Shown here: positions 1 to 5,868 of the stretch, piece by piece | Layout: the number at the start of each line of letters is the position of its first letter | Position numbering within the stretch: position 1 is the first letter of the stretch | Assembly (NCBI GenBank): GCA_046542255.1 | Contig: JBKHBT010000071.1 | Location: 1-17,149, forward strand | Length of the DNA stretch: 17,149 nt | DNA from: JBKHBT01 sp046542255 | GTDB lineage: Bacteria; UBP14; UBA6098; JBKHBT01 | Direction of reading: 5' to 3' | The notes under the pieces: model-generated | The model's input: only the letters and a program-made list of their open reading frames with translations | Told to the model about the DNA's origin: nothing | Database searches by the model: none | Program-made: the position numbers and the translations under genes

Positions 1-102
1 AGAATCGATGATATCTCAGGAAGAAACAGAGTCGACTATGGCGTTAGTGGCAGTGGTTTTATGGAATTTCGAAGAGTCTGGTCGATAGAGTTCGGTTATT
101 GA
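1..102 (+). CDS. 3' end of an unidentified CDS, possibly outer-membrane beta-barrel protein
   Basis: Frame 1 is open from the window edge to a TGA at 100-102, giving 33 residues and no visible start, so only the C-terminus is present. The last 15 residues (GFMEFRRVWSIEFGY) alternate hydrophobic and polar side chains and end in an aromatic residue. This is the usual C-terminal beta-strand signature of outer-membrane beta-barrel proteins recognised by the BAM machinery. The fragment converges on the M50 protease gene, whose stop lies 17 bp away. The barrel reading is inference from the terminal pattern only. A chance open frame of this length cannot be excluded. Confidence 0.45.
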   Translation, partial: RIDDISGRNRVDYGVSGSGFMEFRRVWSIEFGY

Positions 103-119
103 TAGTAATTTTTAGAAGA

Positions 120-1052
120 CTAAATCTTAAATGGCACCGGAATAAATGTCAGAGCAAAGATTATTAGCGCAAGGATTGCGCCATATTTTCGCCATCCAGT
201 AAGTGGCATGTTATCATCGCGAGTCCTGGGATGACGAAGCTTGATAATAAAAAAGATAATCAATCCCCAAAAAAGCCAGCCATACCAGAATATCCCGAGA
301 AGAAGCATCACAGCGAAGACAATTTTGGAATATTTATTCCATTTCGGGCCAAAGACCGAATATGCGATATGTCCACCATCGAGCTGGCCGAGTGGCAATA
401 AATTAATCGATGTAATCCAGAGGCCTATCCATGCTGCAAAGCCCATCGGCGAAAGCATCAAAGTAATATTCTCCGGCATAGCGCCATACATTATTCTCTG
501 AACAAGATATGTCAAAATCGAATCGCCGAAAATAATTTCAGTCTCGGCTAGAGCCGTAACCGGCATGATATTAGAGCGAGCAAATCCAATAAAAAGAAGC
601 GGCAGTGCCACGACAAAACCTGCAAATGGCCCAGCAAATCCTATATCAAAAAGAGCTTTACGATATGAAATAGGCGATTTAATCTTGATGAGTGCCCCAA
701 ATGTCCCGATAATTGTCGGGCCAGGTATAAAATATGGCAATGTCGCTGCAACGCCATGATAGCGCGACATTAGATAATGACCCATCTCATGTACGCCTAA
801 AATTAATAAAAGCGGTAATGAAAATTCAAATCCAGTCAAAAAATATCGCAAAGAGAATTCAAATTCGCCCTGCATCAATGCGCCCGCTAAGGTAGTGGTT
901 ATAAATGTAATAATAAAAAGCGCAAGGTTGATATATGGATTTGATTTCTTGACAGGTGGAGGCGAATGGTCTGCAAAATAGGATTCGGTTAAAAAAGGCG
1001 CATCTGCTTCGCTCGATGATTGTGTCCACTGGACATCCCATTTTCCGGCCAT
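120..1052 (-). CDS. Site-2 protease family (M50) integral membrane metalloprotease
   Basis: A 310-residue polytopic membrane protein of the M50 family, intramembrane zinc metalloproteases that cleave transmembrane segments of substrates such as anti-sigma factors. The zinc motif HEMGH is at residues 88-92 (two His ligands, catalytic Glu89). The second family motif LDGGH at 224-228 supplies the third ligand, Asp225. Hydrophobic segments lie near 41-60, 78-97, 136-156, 205-222, 246-272 and 291-308. No PDZ domain is seen, so this is a compact S2P/YUP-like form rather than RseP. The frame extends upstream to 1133, but that would overlap the EIIA gene. The ATG at 1052, with AAGGG just upstream and 1 bp after the EIIA stop, is the sensible start. 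It is the last gene of a minus-strand operon after fusA2 and EIIA. The substrate is unknown. Confidence 0.88.
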   Translation of the reverse strand: MAGKWDVQWTQSSSEADAPFLTESYFADHSPPPVKKSNPYINLALFIITFITTTLAGALMQGEFEFSLRYFLTGFEFSLPLLLILGVHEMGHYLMSRYHGVAATLPYFIPGPTIIGTFGALIKIKSPISYRKALFDIGFAGPFAGFVVALPLLFIGFARSNIMPVTALAETEIIFGDSILTYLVQRIMYGAMPENITLMLSPMGFAAWIGLWITSINLLPLGQLDGGHIAYSVFGPKWNKYSKIVFAVMLLLGIFWYGWLFWGLIIFFIIKLRHPRTRDDNMPLTGWRKYGAILALIIFALTFIPVPFKI

Positions 1053-1053
1053 A

Positions 1054-1527
1054 TTAATATCCCTTTTCTTTTGCGATTGTATGGATAATATCGTAAACCT
1101 CATCGCGGCTTTTGAGCTTAAGTAGCATATCAAGTAGTTCCGTGCCCCGGAAAAGCCTGCTCAATGATGCAAGTACATGAAGGTATTCACGCGTTTTGCC
1201 ATGTTCTGGTTGGGCGATGAGAAAAGCGATATGCACAGGTTTATCATCGATGGCATTATAATCGACACCATTCGGGCAGATTGCGCAGCACAAAGCAATA
1301 TTATCGATACCATTGCTTGCAACATGCGGAAGCGCAAGGCCATAGCCAAGCCCGGTGCTCTGGATATTCTCTCGCAGTAAAAGATCGGAACGAAGTTGAT
1401 CGGCATCTTTTACCTTGCCGGTCTTTTCGATAATATCCAATAGAATATCAAACAGCTCCAATTTATTATCGGGATGCTGATCGATTCGGAAAAGCTTTTT
1501 TTGTAGTAGTCCTGATAGCTGTATCAT
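1054..1527 (-). CDS. PTS fructose-type EIIA domain protein (PtsN/FruA-IIA-like)
   Basis: A single-domain PTS EIIA protein of the fructose/mannitol/nitrogen-regulatory class, about 157 residues from the ATG at 1527. Such domains accept a phosphoryl group from HPr on a histidine and pass it to a sugar EIIB or, in PtsN, act as a regulator. The active-site block reads GLALPHVA, with the histidine at residue 68 from this ATG (72 from the upstream TTG). No EIIB or EIIC is present nearby, which favours a regulatory role, but that is inference. An in-frame TTG at 1539 exists, but the GGAG sequence would then be only 2 nt away, so the ATG is preferred. Its GGAG (1554-1557 on the other strand) lies 13 nt upstream inside the stem of a hairpin, so initiation may be weak or structure-dependent. 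The stop is 1 bp before the M50 gene start, implying translational coupling. Confidence 0.85.
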   Translation of the reverse strand: MIQLSGLLQKKLFRIDQHPDNKLELFDILLDIIEKTGKVKDADQLRSDLLLRENIQSTGLGYGLALPHVASNGIDNIALCCAICPNGVDYNAIDDKPVHIAFLIAQPEHGKTREYLHVLASLSRLFRGTELLDMLLKLKSRDEVYDIIHTIAKEKGY

Positions 1528-1535
1528 AATATTAA

Positions 1536-1562
1536 ACAATCTCCGGGAATTCCGGAGATTGT
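1536..1562 (-). terminator. Perfect 11-bp hairpin between fusA2 and the EIIA gene (attenuator or terminator)
   Basis: ACAATCTCCGG (1536-1546) and CCGGAGATTGT (1552-1562) are exact reverse complements around a 5-nt loop. Read on the minus strand, it lies 39 nt after the fusA2 stop and is followed by TTTAATATT, a weak U-rich run. It can therefore act as a partial intrinsic terminator that lowers EIIA/M50 expression relative to fusA2. The only purine-rich ribosome-binding sequence of the EIIA gene (GGAG) lies in one arm, so the same hairpin could also mask translation. The structure is seen directly; the regulatory role is inference. Confidence 0.6.
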
Positions 1563-1601
1563 CTATTTGAATTCTAATTAGCTTTATCTATTTGGATGGA
1601 A

Positions 1602-3668
1602 TTATTCCTCATCTTCTTTTTTCGCAGCTTCGATGATCTTATTTGCTTCGTCATGAGGTACTTTGTCATAATGTGAGAATTCCATCTTGTAAACGCCGGT
1701 TCCCTGGGTGAGTGAACGTAGCGTTGTGCTGTATTTGTATAATTCGGCTTTCGGAATCTGAGCCTTGATAAGCTGGAATTTGCCAGCAGGCTCCATGCCC
1801 TGAATCTTGCCGCGTCTGGATGAAACATCACCCATGACATCGCCGGTGAATTCCTCTGGAACCATAATCTCCAGAGAATAGATAGGCTCGAGCAGATATG
1901 GTTTGGCTTTCTCGAAGACATTAACAAATGCCAATTTGGCTGCCTGTTTGAATGCCATATCCGATGAATCGACAGAATGGTATGAACCATAATATACAGT
2001 AACCTGAACATCCACTACCTTGCTGCCAGTAAGAGGGCCTTCTGCCAAAGCTTCAACGACACCCTTTTCAACGGATGGGATGAACTTAGTAGGAATCACA
2101 CCGCCAACGATTTCATTGACAAATTCAAAACCTTCGCCGCGTGCTGTCGGTGCAATACGGAGATAAACATCGCCAAACTGGCCATGTCCACCGGTCTGCT
2201 TTTTGAACTTGCCCTGAGCTTCGGCCTTGCCAGATATCGTTTCACGATATGCGATATTAGGTTTTGTAAGGTCAACCTCGACATTGAATCTTTCAGATAA
2301 TGTCTTGACGACAAATTCCAGTTGGAGTTCGCCCTGGCCATACATAATTGTCTGATGAAGCTCGGAATCGACTTTGTAAAAGAAGGTTGTGTCCTCTTCA
2401 GAAAGCCTTGCCAAACCACGAGCTACCTTATCAGCATCGCCCTTGGATTTGGACTCGACGGCCACCTCGATTGCTGGTGGAAGTTTTTCAGCAGGATCGT
2501 AAACTATCTGTTCGCTCTTTGTCGAGAGAGTATCGCCTGTCGATGTGTCTTTTAGCTTAACAGTTGCTACAATATCGCCACAAACAGCAGCAGGAATCTC
2601 CTCGCGCTCTTTGCCATTAGTAGAATAGATGGTGCCCATTCTTTCGGCAGAGTCTTTGATGGTGTTTCGGAGGTCATCGCCGGTTTCGGCTTTGCCACTG
2701 AAAACGCGGAGATAATTGATGCTTCCCAAATGAGGGTCATTGAGTGTATTGAATACCAGCGCAGAGAATGGAGCATCGATCTTATTCTCGAAGGATTTTT
2801 CATTCTCCTTATTATTGTTCTCATAGCCCTTTTCCGGTGGGAAATCGGCGGGAGAAGGAAGAAGCTCAACAATTGCCTTGAGTATCATATCGATACCGAC
2901 ATTATTAAGTGCAGAACATACGAAAACCGGCTTTATATCGCCAGATGCAATGGCCTTTTTAAGGCCCTGGAATAGTTCGTCTTCTGTGAGTTCGCCAGCA
3001 TCGAAATATTTTTCCATAAGTGCTTCATCGGTCTCGGCAGCCGACTCGACTATCTCGAGCCTTGCGCCTTCGACATCGATATCGCCAGGAAGATCGACCT
3101 CTTTGGCCTTGCCATCCTGATATTCATAGGCCTTCATTTTTATAATATCTACGACACCTTTGAAAGAACTGGCTTCGCCAATCGGAAGCGTAAGAGGGAC
3201 AACCTGTCCTTCCATGCTTTCTTTCATATCGCTTAGGACTTTCTTATAGTCGGAATTGTCTCTGTCGAGTTTATTGATGACGAATATAAGTGGTTTGTCG
3301 CCGAGGAAACTGGTATTTTGCATAGTTCCCGTTCCCATACCGGCAACAGAGTCTATCGGAATGACACCGGCATTTACCACTCGGGCTGCTGCTGCAACCT
3401 GGCCGATAAAATCGGCATAGCCGGGTGTATCGATAATATTGATTTTGGTTTCTTCATACTCTAAATTTCCCAATGATAGGGTAATCGAGCTACTGCGTTC
3501 TTTTTCGAATTCTGTGTAATCGGAGACTGTATTACCCTGCTCGACTCGACCCATTCGTTTGATCTTGCCGGCTGTGAAGAGCATTGCCTCCATAAGTGTA
3601 GTTTTTCCCGAACCGCTTTCTGATACGAGACTGATATTGCGAATTTTTTCCGGACTCAAATCTTTCAC
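1602..3668 (-). CDS. EF-G-like translation-type GTPase (EF-G2 / FusA2 class)
   Basis: 688 residues, full length for elongation factor G, with the G domain at about 1-270, domain II at about 290-380 and domains III-V following. The C-terminal part has the EF-G-typical RRGKIQGME block. P-loop SESGSGKT is at 16-23 and NKLD at 132-135. It departs from canonical EF-G: the G3 motif is DTPGY (80-84) with Tyr replacing the catalytic His, and the switch I RGITI block reads SSSIT (59-63). These marks place it in the EF-G2 paralogue class. The mycobacterial EF-G2 is reported to bind GTP but lack ribosome-dependent GTPase activity. The start is GTG at 3668, preceded by AAGGA with a 7-nt spacing; the nearby upstream ATG is followed at once by TGA. 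It is the first gene of a minus-strand operon with EIIA and M50. Its cellular role is unknown and it is unlikely to be the main EF-G. Confidence 0.88.
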   Translation of the reverse strand: MKDLSPEKIRNISLVSESGSGKTTLMEAMLFTAGKIKRMGRVEQGNTVSDYTEFEKERSSSITLSLGNLEYEETKINIIDTPGYADFIGQVAAAARVVNAGVIPIDSVAGMGTGTMQNTSFLGDKPLIFVINKLDRDNSDYKKVLSDMKESMEGQVVPLTLPIGEASSFKGVVDIIKMKAYEYQDGKAKEVDLPGDIDVEGARLEIVESAAETDEALMEKYFDAGELTEDELFQGLKKAIASGDIKPVFVCSALNNVGIDMILKAIVELLPSPADFPPEKGYENNNKENEKSFENKIDAPFSALVFNTLNDPHLGSINYLRVFSGKAETGDDLRNTIKDSAERMGTIYSTNGKEREEIPAAVCGDIVATVKLKDTSTGDTLSTKSEQIVYDPAEKLPPAIEVAVESKSKGDADKVARGLARLSEEDTTFFYKVDSELHQTIMYGQGELQLEFVVKTLSERFNVEVDLTKPNIAYRETISGKAEAQGKFKKQTGGHGQFGDVYLRIAPTARGEGFEFVNEIVGGVIPTKFIPSVEKGVVEALAEGPLTGSKVVDVQVTVYYGSYHSVDSSDMAFKQAAKLAFVNVFEKAKPYLLEPIYSLEIMVPEEFTGDVMGDVSSRRGKIQGMEPAGKFQLIKAQIPKAELYKYSTTLRSLTQGTGVYKMEFSHYDKVPHDEANKIIEAAKKEDEE

Positions 3669-3709
3669 TTCACATCCTTTGTTTTTCCTTTTTCAATCAA
3701 ATCTTATAA

Positions 3710-3737
3710 AAAATAGAGACATCACTTAGACTGTCAA
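3710..3737 (-). promoter_or_regulatory. Candidate sigma70-type promoter for the fusA2 operon
   Basis: On the minus strand a perfect TTGACA (3732-3737) is followed after 16 bp by TATTTT (3710-3715), about 40 bp upstream of the fusA2 GTG start. This is the best -35 box in the intergenic region. It shares the interval with a promoter candidate for the divergent nfeD gene. Called by consensus match only. Confidence 0.5.
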
Positions 3738-3797
3738 GGATTTTTAATACCATATATATTTATTTGCCCAGATTCTTTGGCCTTTTGCAAAAAGTTC

Positions 3798-3826
3798 TTG
3801 ATAATGTTCATGGCCCGGCCTATTTT
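3798..3826 (+). promoter_or_regulatory. Candidate promoter for the nfeD-paraslipin operon
   Basis: TTGATA (3798-3803), a 17-bp spacer and TATTTT (3821-3826) lie about 40 bp upstream of the nfeD ATG. The spacing is ideal, but the boxes are imperfect and the region is AT-rich. It is a plausible candidate only. Confidence 0.35.
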
Positions 3827-3865
3827 TCTAATACAAAGAGTTATTATTAATCAAAAAGGAGACTT

Positions 3866-4342
3866 ATGGAGAATTTTCTGAGTCCGGCCTTAATATGGTT
3901 TGCTGTGGGGATACTATTTCTGTTTCTGGAATTTGCTGTTCCTGGAGTTATACTATTTTTCTTTGGTTCCGGTGCATTATTGACAGCGATTTTGTCATGG
4001 ATAGGCATTTTGGATAGCCTGCCCGGGCAAATGCTTTTTTTCATTGCATCGAGTGTAATACTACTTATTACTCTTCGAAGATACCTTAAGAATACTTTCA
4101 TGGGCAGGGCAAAGGGCAATACCAATAACAGAGGGGAGATGTCTGAATTTATCGGCAAGAGAGGCAAAGTAATCAGGAGAATAGTGCCAGATTCCAGCGG
4201 TGGCAGGATTAAATTCAAAGGCACAGATTGGAATGCCGAAGCAGATGAAACCATCGAAGTTGGAAAATTCGTCAGGATCATTAGTTATGATAATATTACA
4301 TTAAAAGTAGAGCCGATAAGCTCTGAGAAGAAAGGGGAATGA
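3866..4342 (+). CDS. NfeD family membrane protein (short form, NfeD1b-like)
   Basis: 158 residues with three hydrophobic segments (about 6-24, 27-48 and 53-71), then a soluble OB-fold-like C-terminal domain (about 95-150) with the typical small beta-rich run and a GRIKFKGTDWNA segment. It lacks the ClpP-class serine protease domain of long NfeD proteins. Short NfeD proteins are almost always encoded beside an SPFH protein and are thought to act with it in membrane microdomain organisation or membrane protein quality control. That pairing is seen here, with an ATGA overlap into the paraslipin gene. AAGGAG (3856-3861) sits 4 nt before the ATG, fixing the start. Confidence 0.88.
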   Translation: MENFLSPALIWFAVGILFLFLEFAVPGVILFFFGSGALLTAILSWIGILDSLPGQMLFFIASSVILLITLRRYLKNTFMGRAKGNTNNRGEMSEFIGKRGKVIRRIVPDSSGGRIKFKGTDWNAEADETIEVGKFVRIISYDNITLKVEPISSEKKGE

Positions 4343-5262
4343 TGGAAGCAGGAATTATTGCTGTTGCAATTATTGTATTTATTTTCGTCATTGTTACGCT
4401 TTTTAAAACAGCCCGTGTTGTACCCAATAAACATGCATATATCGTAGAGAGATTGGGAAAATATAGCAAAACCCTGGAAGCAGGTTTTCATATTCTTACG
4501 CCATTTATCGATAAGGTTGCATATAAGCTTATTCTCAAAGAAGAAGCCATCGATGTTCCGCCGCAGGTTTGTATTACAAGAGACAATGTTTCTGTCGAAG
4601 TCGATGGAATACTATACATTCGTGTTATGGATGCCGAGAAGGCAGCCTACGGAATCAATAACTATCGTTTTGCAACAACTCAGCTTGCAATGACTACTAT
4701 GCGTTCTGAGATCGGCCAATTGGACCTTGACAAGACATTTGTCGAGCGTGAATCGATTAATGCCGAGATCGTTCAGGCGGTCGATGAAGCATCGGATCCA
4801 TGGGGTATCAAGGTTACTCGTTATGAGATCAAGAATATCACTCCGCCGGTTACAGTGCGCGAAGCGATGGAAAAACAGATGCGCGCCGAACGTGAAAAAC
4901 GCGCTGAAATCGCAAAATCCGAAGGTGAAAGACAGGCCAGGATCAATCGCGCCGAGGGTGAAAGACAGGAAATGATACAGCGTTCCGAAGGCGAAAAGAT
5001 GAAGAGACTTAATGAAGCAGATGGCCGTGCAGGCGAAATCGAAAGAGTCGCAAATGCTACTGCGAAGGGCCTCGAAGCAATCGCAAGAGTCATAAATCAG
5101 CCTGGTGGCGCAGAGTCGGTCAATCTTAGAATTGCCGAGCAATGGATTACAGAATTCGGTAAACTCGCCAAGGCCACTAATACCATGATTATCCCGACCA
5201 CGATGAGCGATATTTCCGGCACCATTGCAACGATTACCGAGGTAATCAAGAATAATAAATAA
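4339..5262 (+). CDS. SPFH/band-7 family protein, paraslipin (QmcA/stomatin-like)
   Basis: 307 residues: an N-terminal membrane anchor (about 4-22), an SPFH/band-7 domain (about 25-180) with the signature around DPWGIKVTRYEIKNI (153-167), a charged coiled-coil stretch (about 175-235) and a conserved C-terminal tail. Such proteins oligomerise at the inner membrane and scaffold detergent-resistant microdomains, often regulating FtsH or NfeD partners. The coiled coil contains three successive 11-residue units starting SEGERQ, AEGERQ and SEGEKM (194-226), the hendecad pattern typical of stomatins. Two ATG codons occur in tandem (4339 and 4342). The first overlaps the nfeD stop, and AAAGGGGA just upstream serves either one. 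It is the second and last gene of its operon. Confidence 0.92.
   Translation: MMEAGIIAVAIIVFIFVIVTLFKTARVVPNKHAYIVERLGKYSKTLEAGFHILTPFIDKVAYKLILKEEAIDVPPQVCITRDNVSVEVDGILYIRVMDAEKAAYGINNYRFATTQLAMTTMRSEIGQLDLDKTFVERESINAEIVQAVDEASDPWGIKVTRYEIKNITPPVTVREAMEKQMRAEREKRAEIAKSEGERQARINRAEGERQEMIQRSEGEKMKRLNEADGRAGEIERVANATAKGLEAIARVINQPGGAESVNLRIAEQWITEFGKLAKATNTMIIPTTMSDISGTIATITEVIKNNK
4918..5016 (+). repeat. Three in-frame 33-bp units encoding an 11-residue coiled-coil repeat
   Basis: Inside the paraslipin gene, three consecutive 33-bp units encode SEGERQARINR, AEGERQEMIQR and SEGEKMKRLNE. Identity between units is clear at protein level and moderate at DNA level. The periodicity is a normal property of SPFH coiled coils rather than a mobile repeat. 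Confidence 0.7.
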
Positions 5263-5296
5263 AAATGCGATTATTGACTAAATTCATAAAATCGAT

Positions 5297-5320
5297 AGGG
5301 GCGTTTCGTGAAACGCCCCT
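5297..5320. repeat. GGGGCG palindromic repeat / hairpin downstream of the paraslipin gene
   Basis: AGGGGCGTTTC (5297-5307) and GAAACGCCCCT (5310-5320) are perfect 11-bp inverted arms around GT. The site is 35 bp after the paraslipin stop. It is not followed by a T-run (the sequence continues TTACCC), so it is a poor intrinsic terminator by strict criteria, though it could stabilise the mRNA 3' end. GGGGCG...CGCCCC palindromes of this type occur as dispersed repeats in many environmental bacterial genomes; membership in such a family is inference. Confidence 0.6.
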
Positions 5321-5438
5321 TACCCTCATGAGCTGAATAATTTTTTTCGGCATTGGGGGCCGAATCGCGGAGAATGTCTCATAATAGCCTTTCAAAGGGG
5401 CTTATATTTTACTTCCAATGTATTTTTTTTACGTTTTC

Positions 5439-5633
5439 TTATTTGTTTTCGTTATTTGCATCAATCTTGGTTCCGTCTAATGCCATAACTAAAATCCCGA
5501 GGAGTTTCAACTTTCCTGCTAGTTTGACAGAGCTTTGGAACACTTCTTCCAGAGCGGGCCGATTTTTTTGAAGAAACGCCAGAATGCAATCTTCAATATA
5601 TTGAGGTTCAAGGTACCAGTATCGCGTTGCGAA
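5439..5633 (-). pseudogene. Decayed fragment of an IS1182-like transposase
   Basis: Reading the minus strand, a 64-codon open segment bounded by stops encodes TRYWYLEPQYIEDCILAFL, continues through ALEEVFQSSVKLAGKLKLLG and ends in VMALDGTKIDANNENK. It parallels the N-terminal part of IS1182/DUF772-type transposases, where a pattern like FRYLSGDLRPDHDTI...FRRRH...LEALF..VL.LA...GLV.LG.VALDGTKIRAN is usual. The ALDGTKI.AN block, containing the first catalytic Asp region, is the clearest match. There is no start codon in frame, a TAG at 5634-5636 cuts off the N-terminus, and a TAA at 5439-5441 truncates it before the rest of the DDE domain. I could not define terminal inverted repeats. Family assignment is from recalled motif pattern, not a search. 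Confidence 0.65.
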
Positions 5634-5771
5634 CTAATTTCATTTTTAATGCTTATAATACTCCTAAGTTTTTAATGTATAAATATAATTAAAACAATGC
5701 CTTTATCGAGGAGTTTAAAGACGGTCTTTTTGCAGTCGCCCACCACACAAATATCAAAAATGCGATTTTTA

Positions 5772-5800
5772 TTGATTTTATTTACTCTTTTTAATAAATT
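5772..5800 (+). promoter_or_regulatory. Weak candidate promoter for the purine operon
   Basis: TTGATT (5772-5777), 17 bp, then TAAATT (5795-5800) lie 68 bp upstream of the ygeY-type start. The surrounding sequence is so AT-rich that chance matches are likely. If used, the transcript would begin just before the leader inverted repeats at 5804-5855. Confidence 0.25.
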
Positions 5801-5803
5801 AGC

Positions 5804-5855
5804 CGATTGCAATGAGAAATTCGCAATCGATTCTCTGGAATCAATGCGCATTTCT
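5804..5855 (+). promoter_or_regulatory. Structured leader with competing inverted repeats upstream of the ygeY-type gene
   Basis: Two pairings overlap. CGATTGC (5804-5810) is a perfect inverted partner of GCAATCG (5823-5829). AGAAATTCGC (5815-5824) pairs with GCGCATTTCT (5846-5855) with one mismatch, and between its arms GATTC (5829-5833) pairs with GAATC (5838-5842) around TCTG. The larger hairpin ends exactly where the ribosome-binding site GGAAAGGA (5856-5863) begins. The first pair could alternatively be an operator for a repressor. A switch between the two pairings is inference. Confidence 0.4.
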
Positions 5856-5868
5856 GGAAAGGATTATT

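Larger units (their letters stand above)
5263..5868. other. 606-bp non-coding interval with IS relic and operon leader
   Basis: No intact gene is recognised here. The left part holds the GGGGCG palindrome. The middle holds the decayed IS1182-like transposase fragment on the minus strand. From about 5640 to 5800 the sequence is very AT-rich with several T runs and no coding signal. The right end holds the leader of the purine operon with its inverted repeats. A small plus-strand open frame at 5353-5571 is the antisense of the transposase relic and is not a gene. Confidence 0.7.

Noticed and set aside
111..124. TTTAG/CTAAA hairpin between the convergent genes
   Set aside because: Only five AT-rich base pairs; too weak to call a terminator.
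1053..1133. Longer start for the M50 protease
   Set aside because: It would overlap the EIIA coding region by about 80 bp, while the ATG at 1052 follows the EIIA stop by 1 bp with AAGGG upstream.
4612..5142. 176-residue minus-strand open frame
   Set aside because: Antisense to the paraslipin coiled coil; repetitive Phe/Ser-rich product mirrors the Glu/Arg-rich repeat.
5346..5364. TTCGGC/GCCGAA hairpin as a terminator
   Set aside because: The T-run precedes the stem on the plus strand and becomes an A-run on the minus strand, so it lacks the tail needed for intrinsic termination.
5353..5571. 72-residue plus-strand open frame in the intergenic region
   Set aside because: It is the reverse of the transposase relic, whose minus-strand translation gives the recognisable DGTKI block.
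5812..5868. Upstream ATG extending the YgeY-type protein by 19 residues
   Set aside because: The region forms inverted repeats, lacks a ribosome-binding site and adds residues not expected for the family; the ATG at 5869 has GGAAAGGA.
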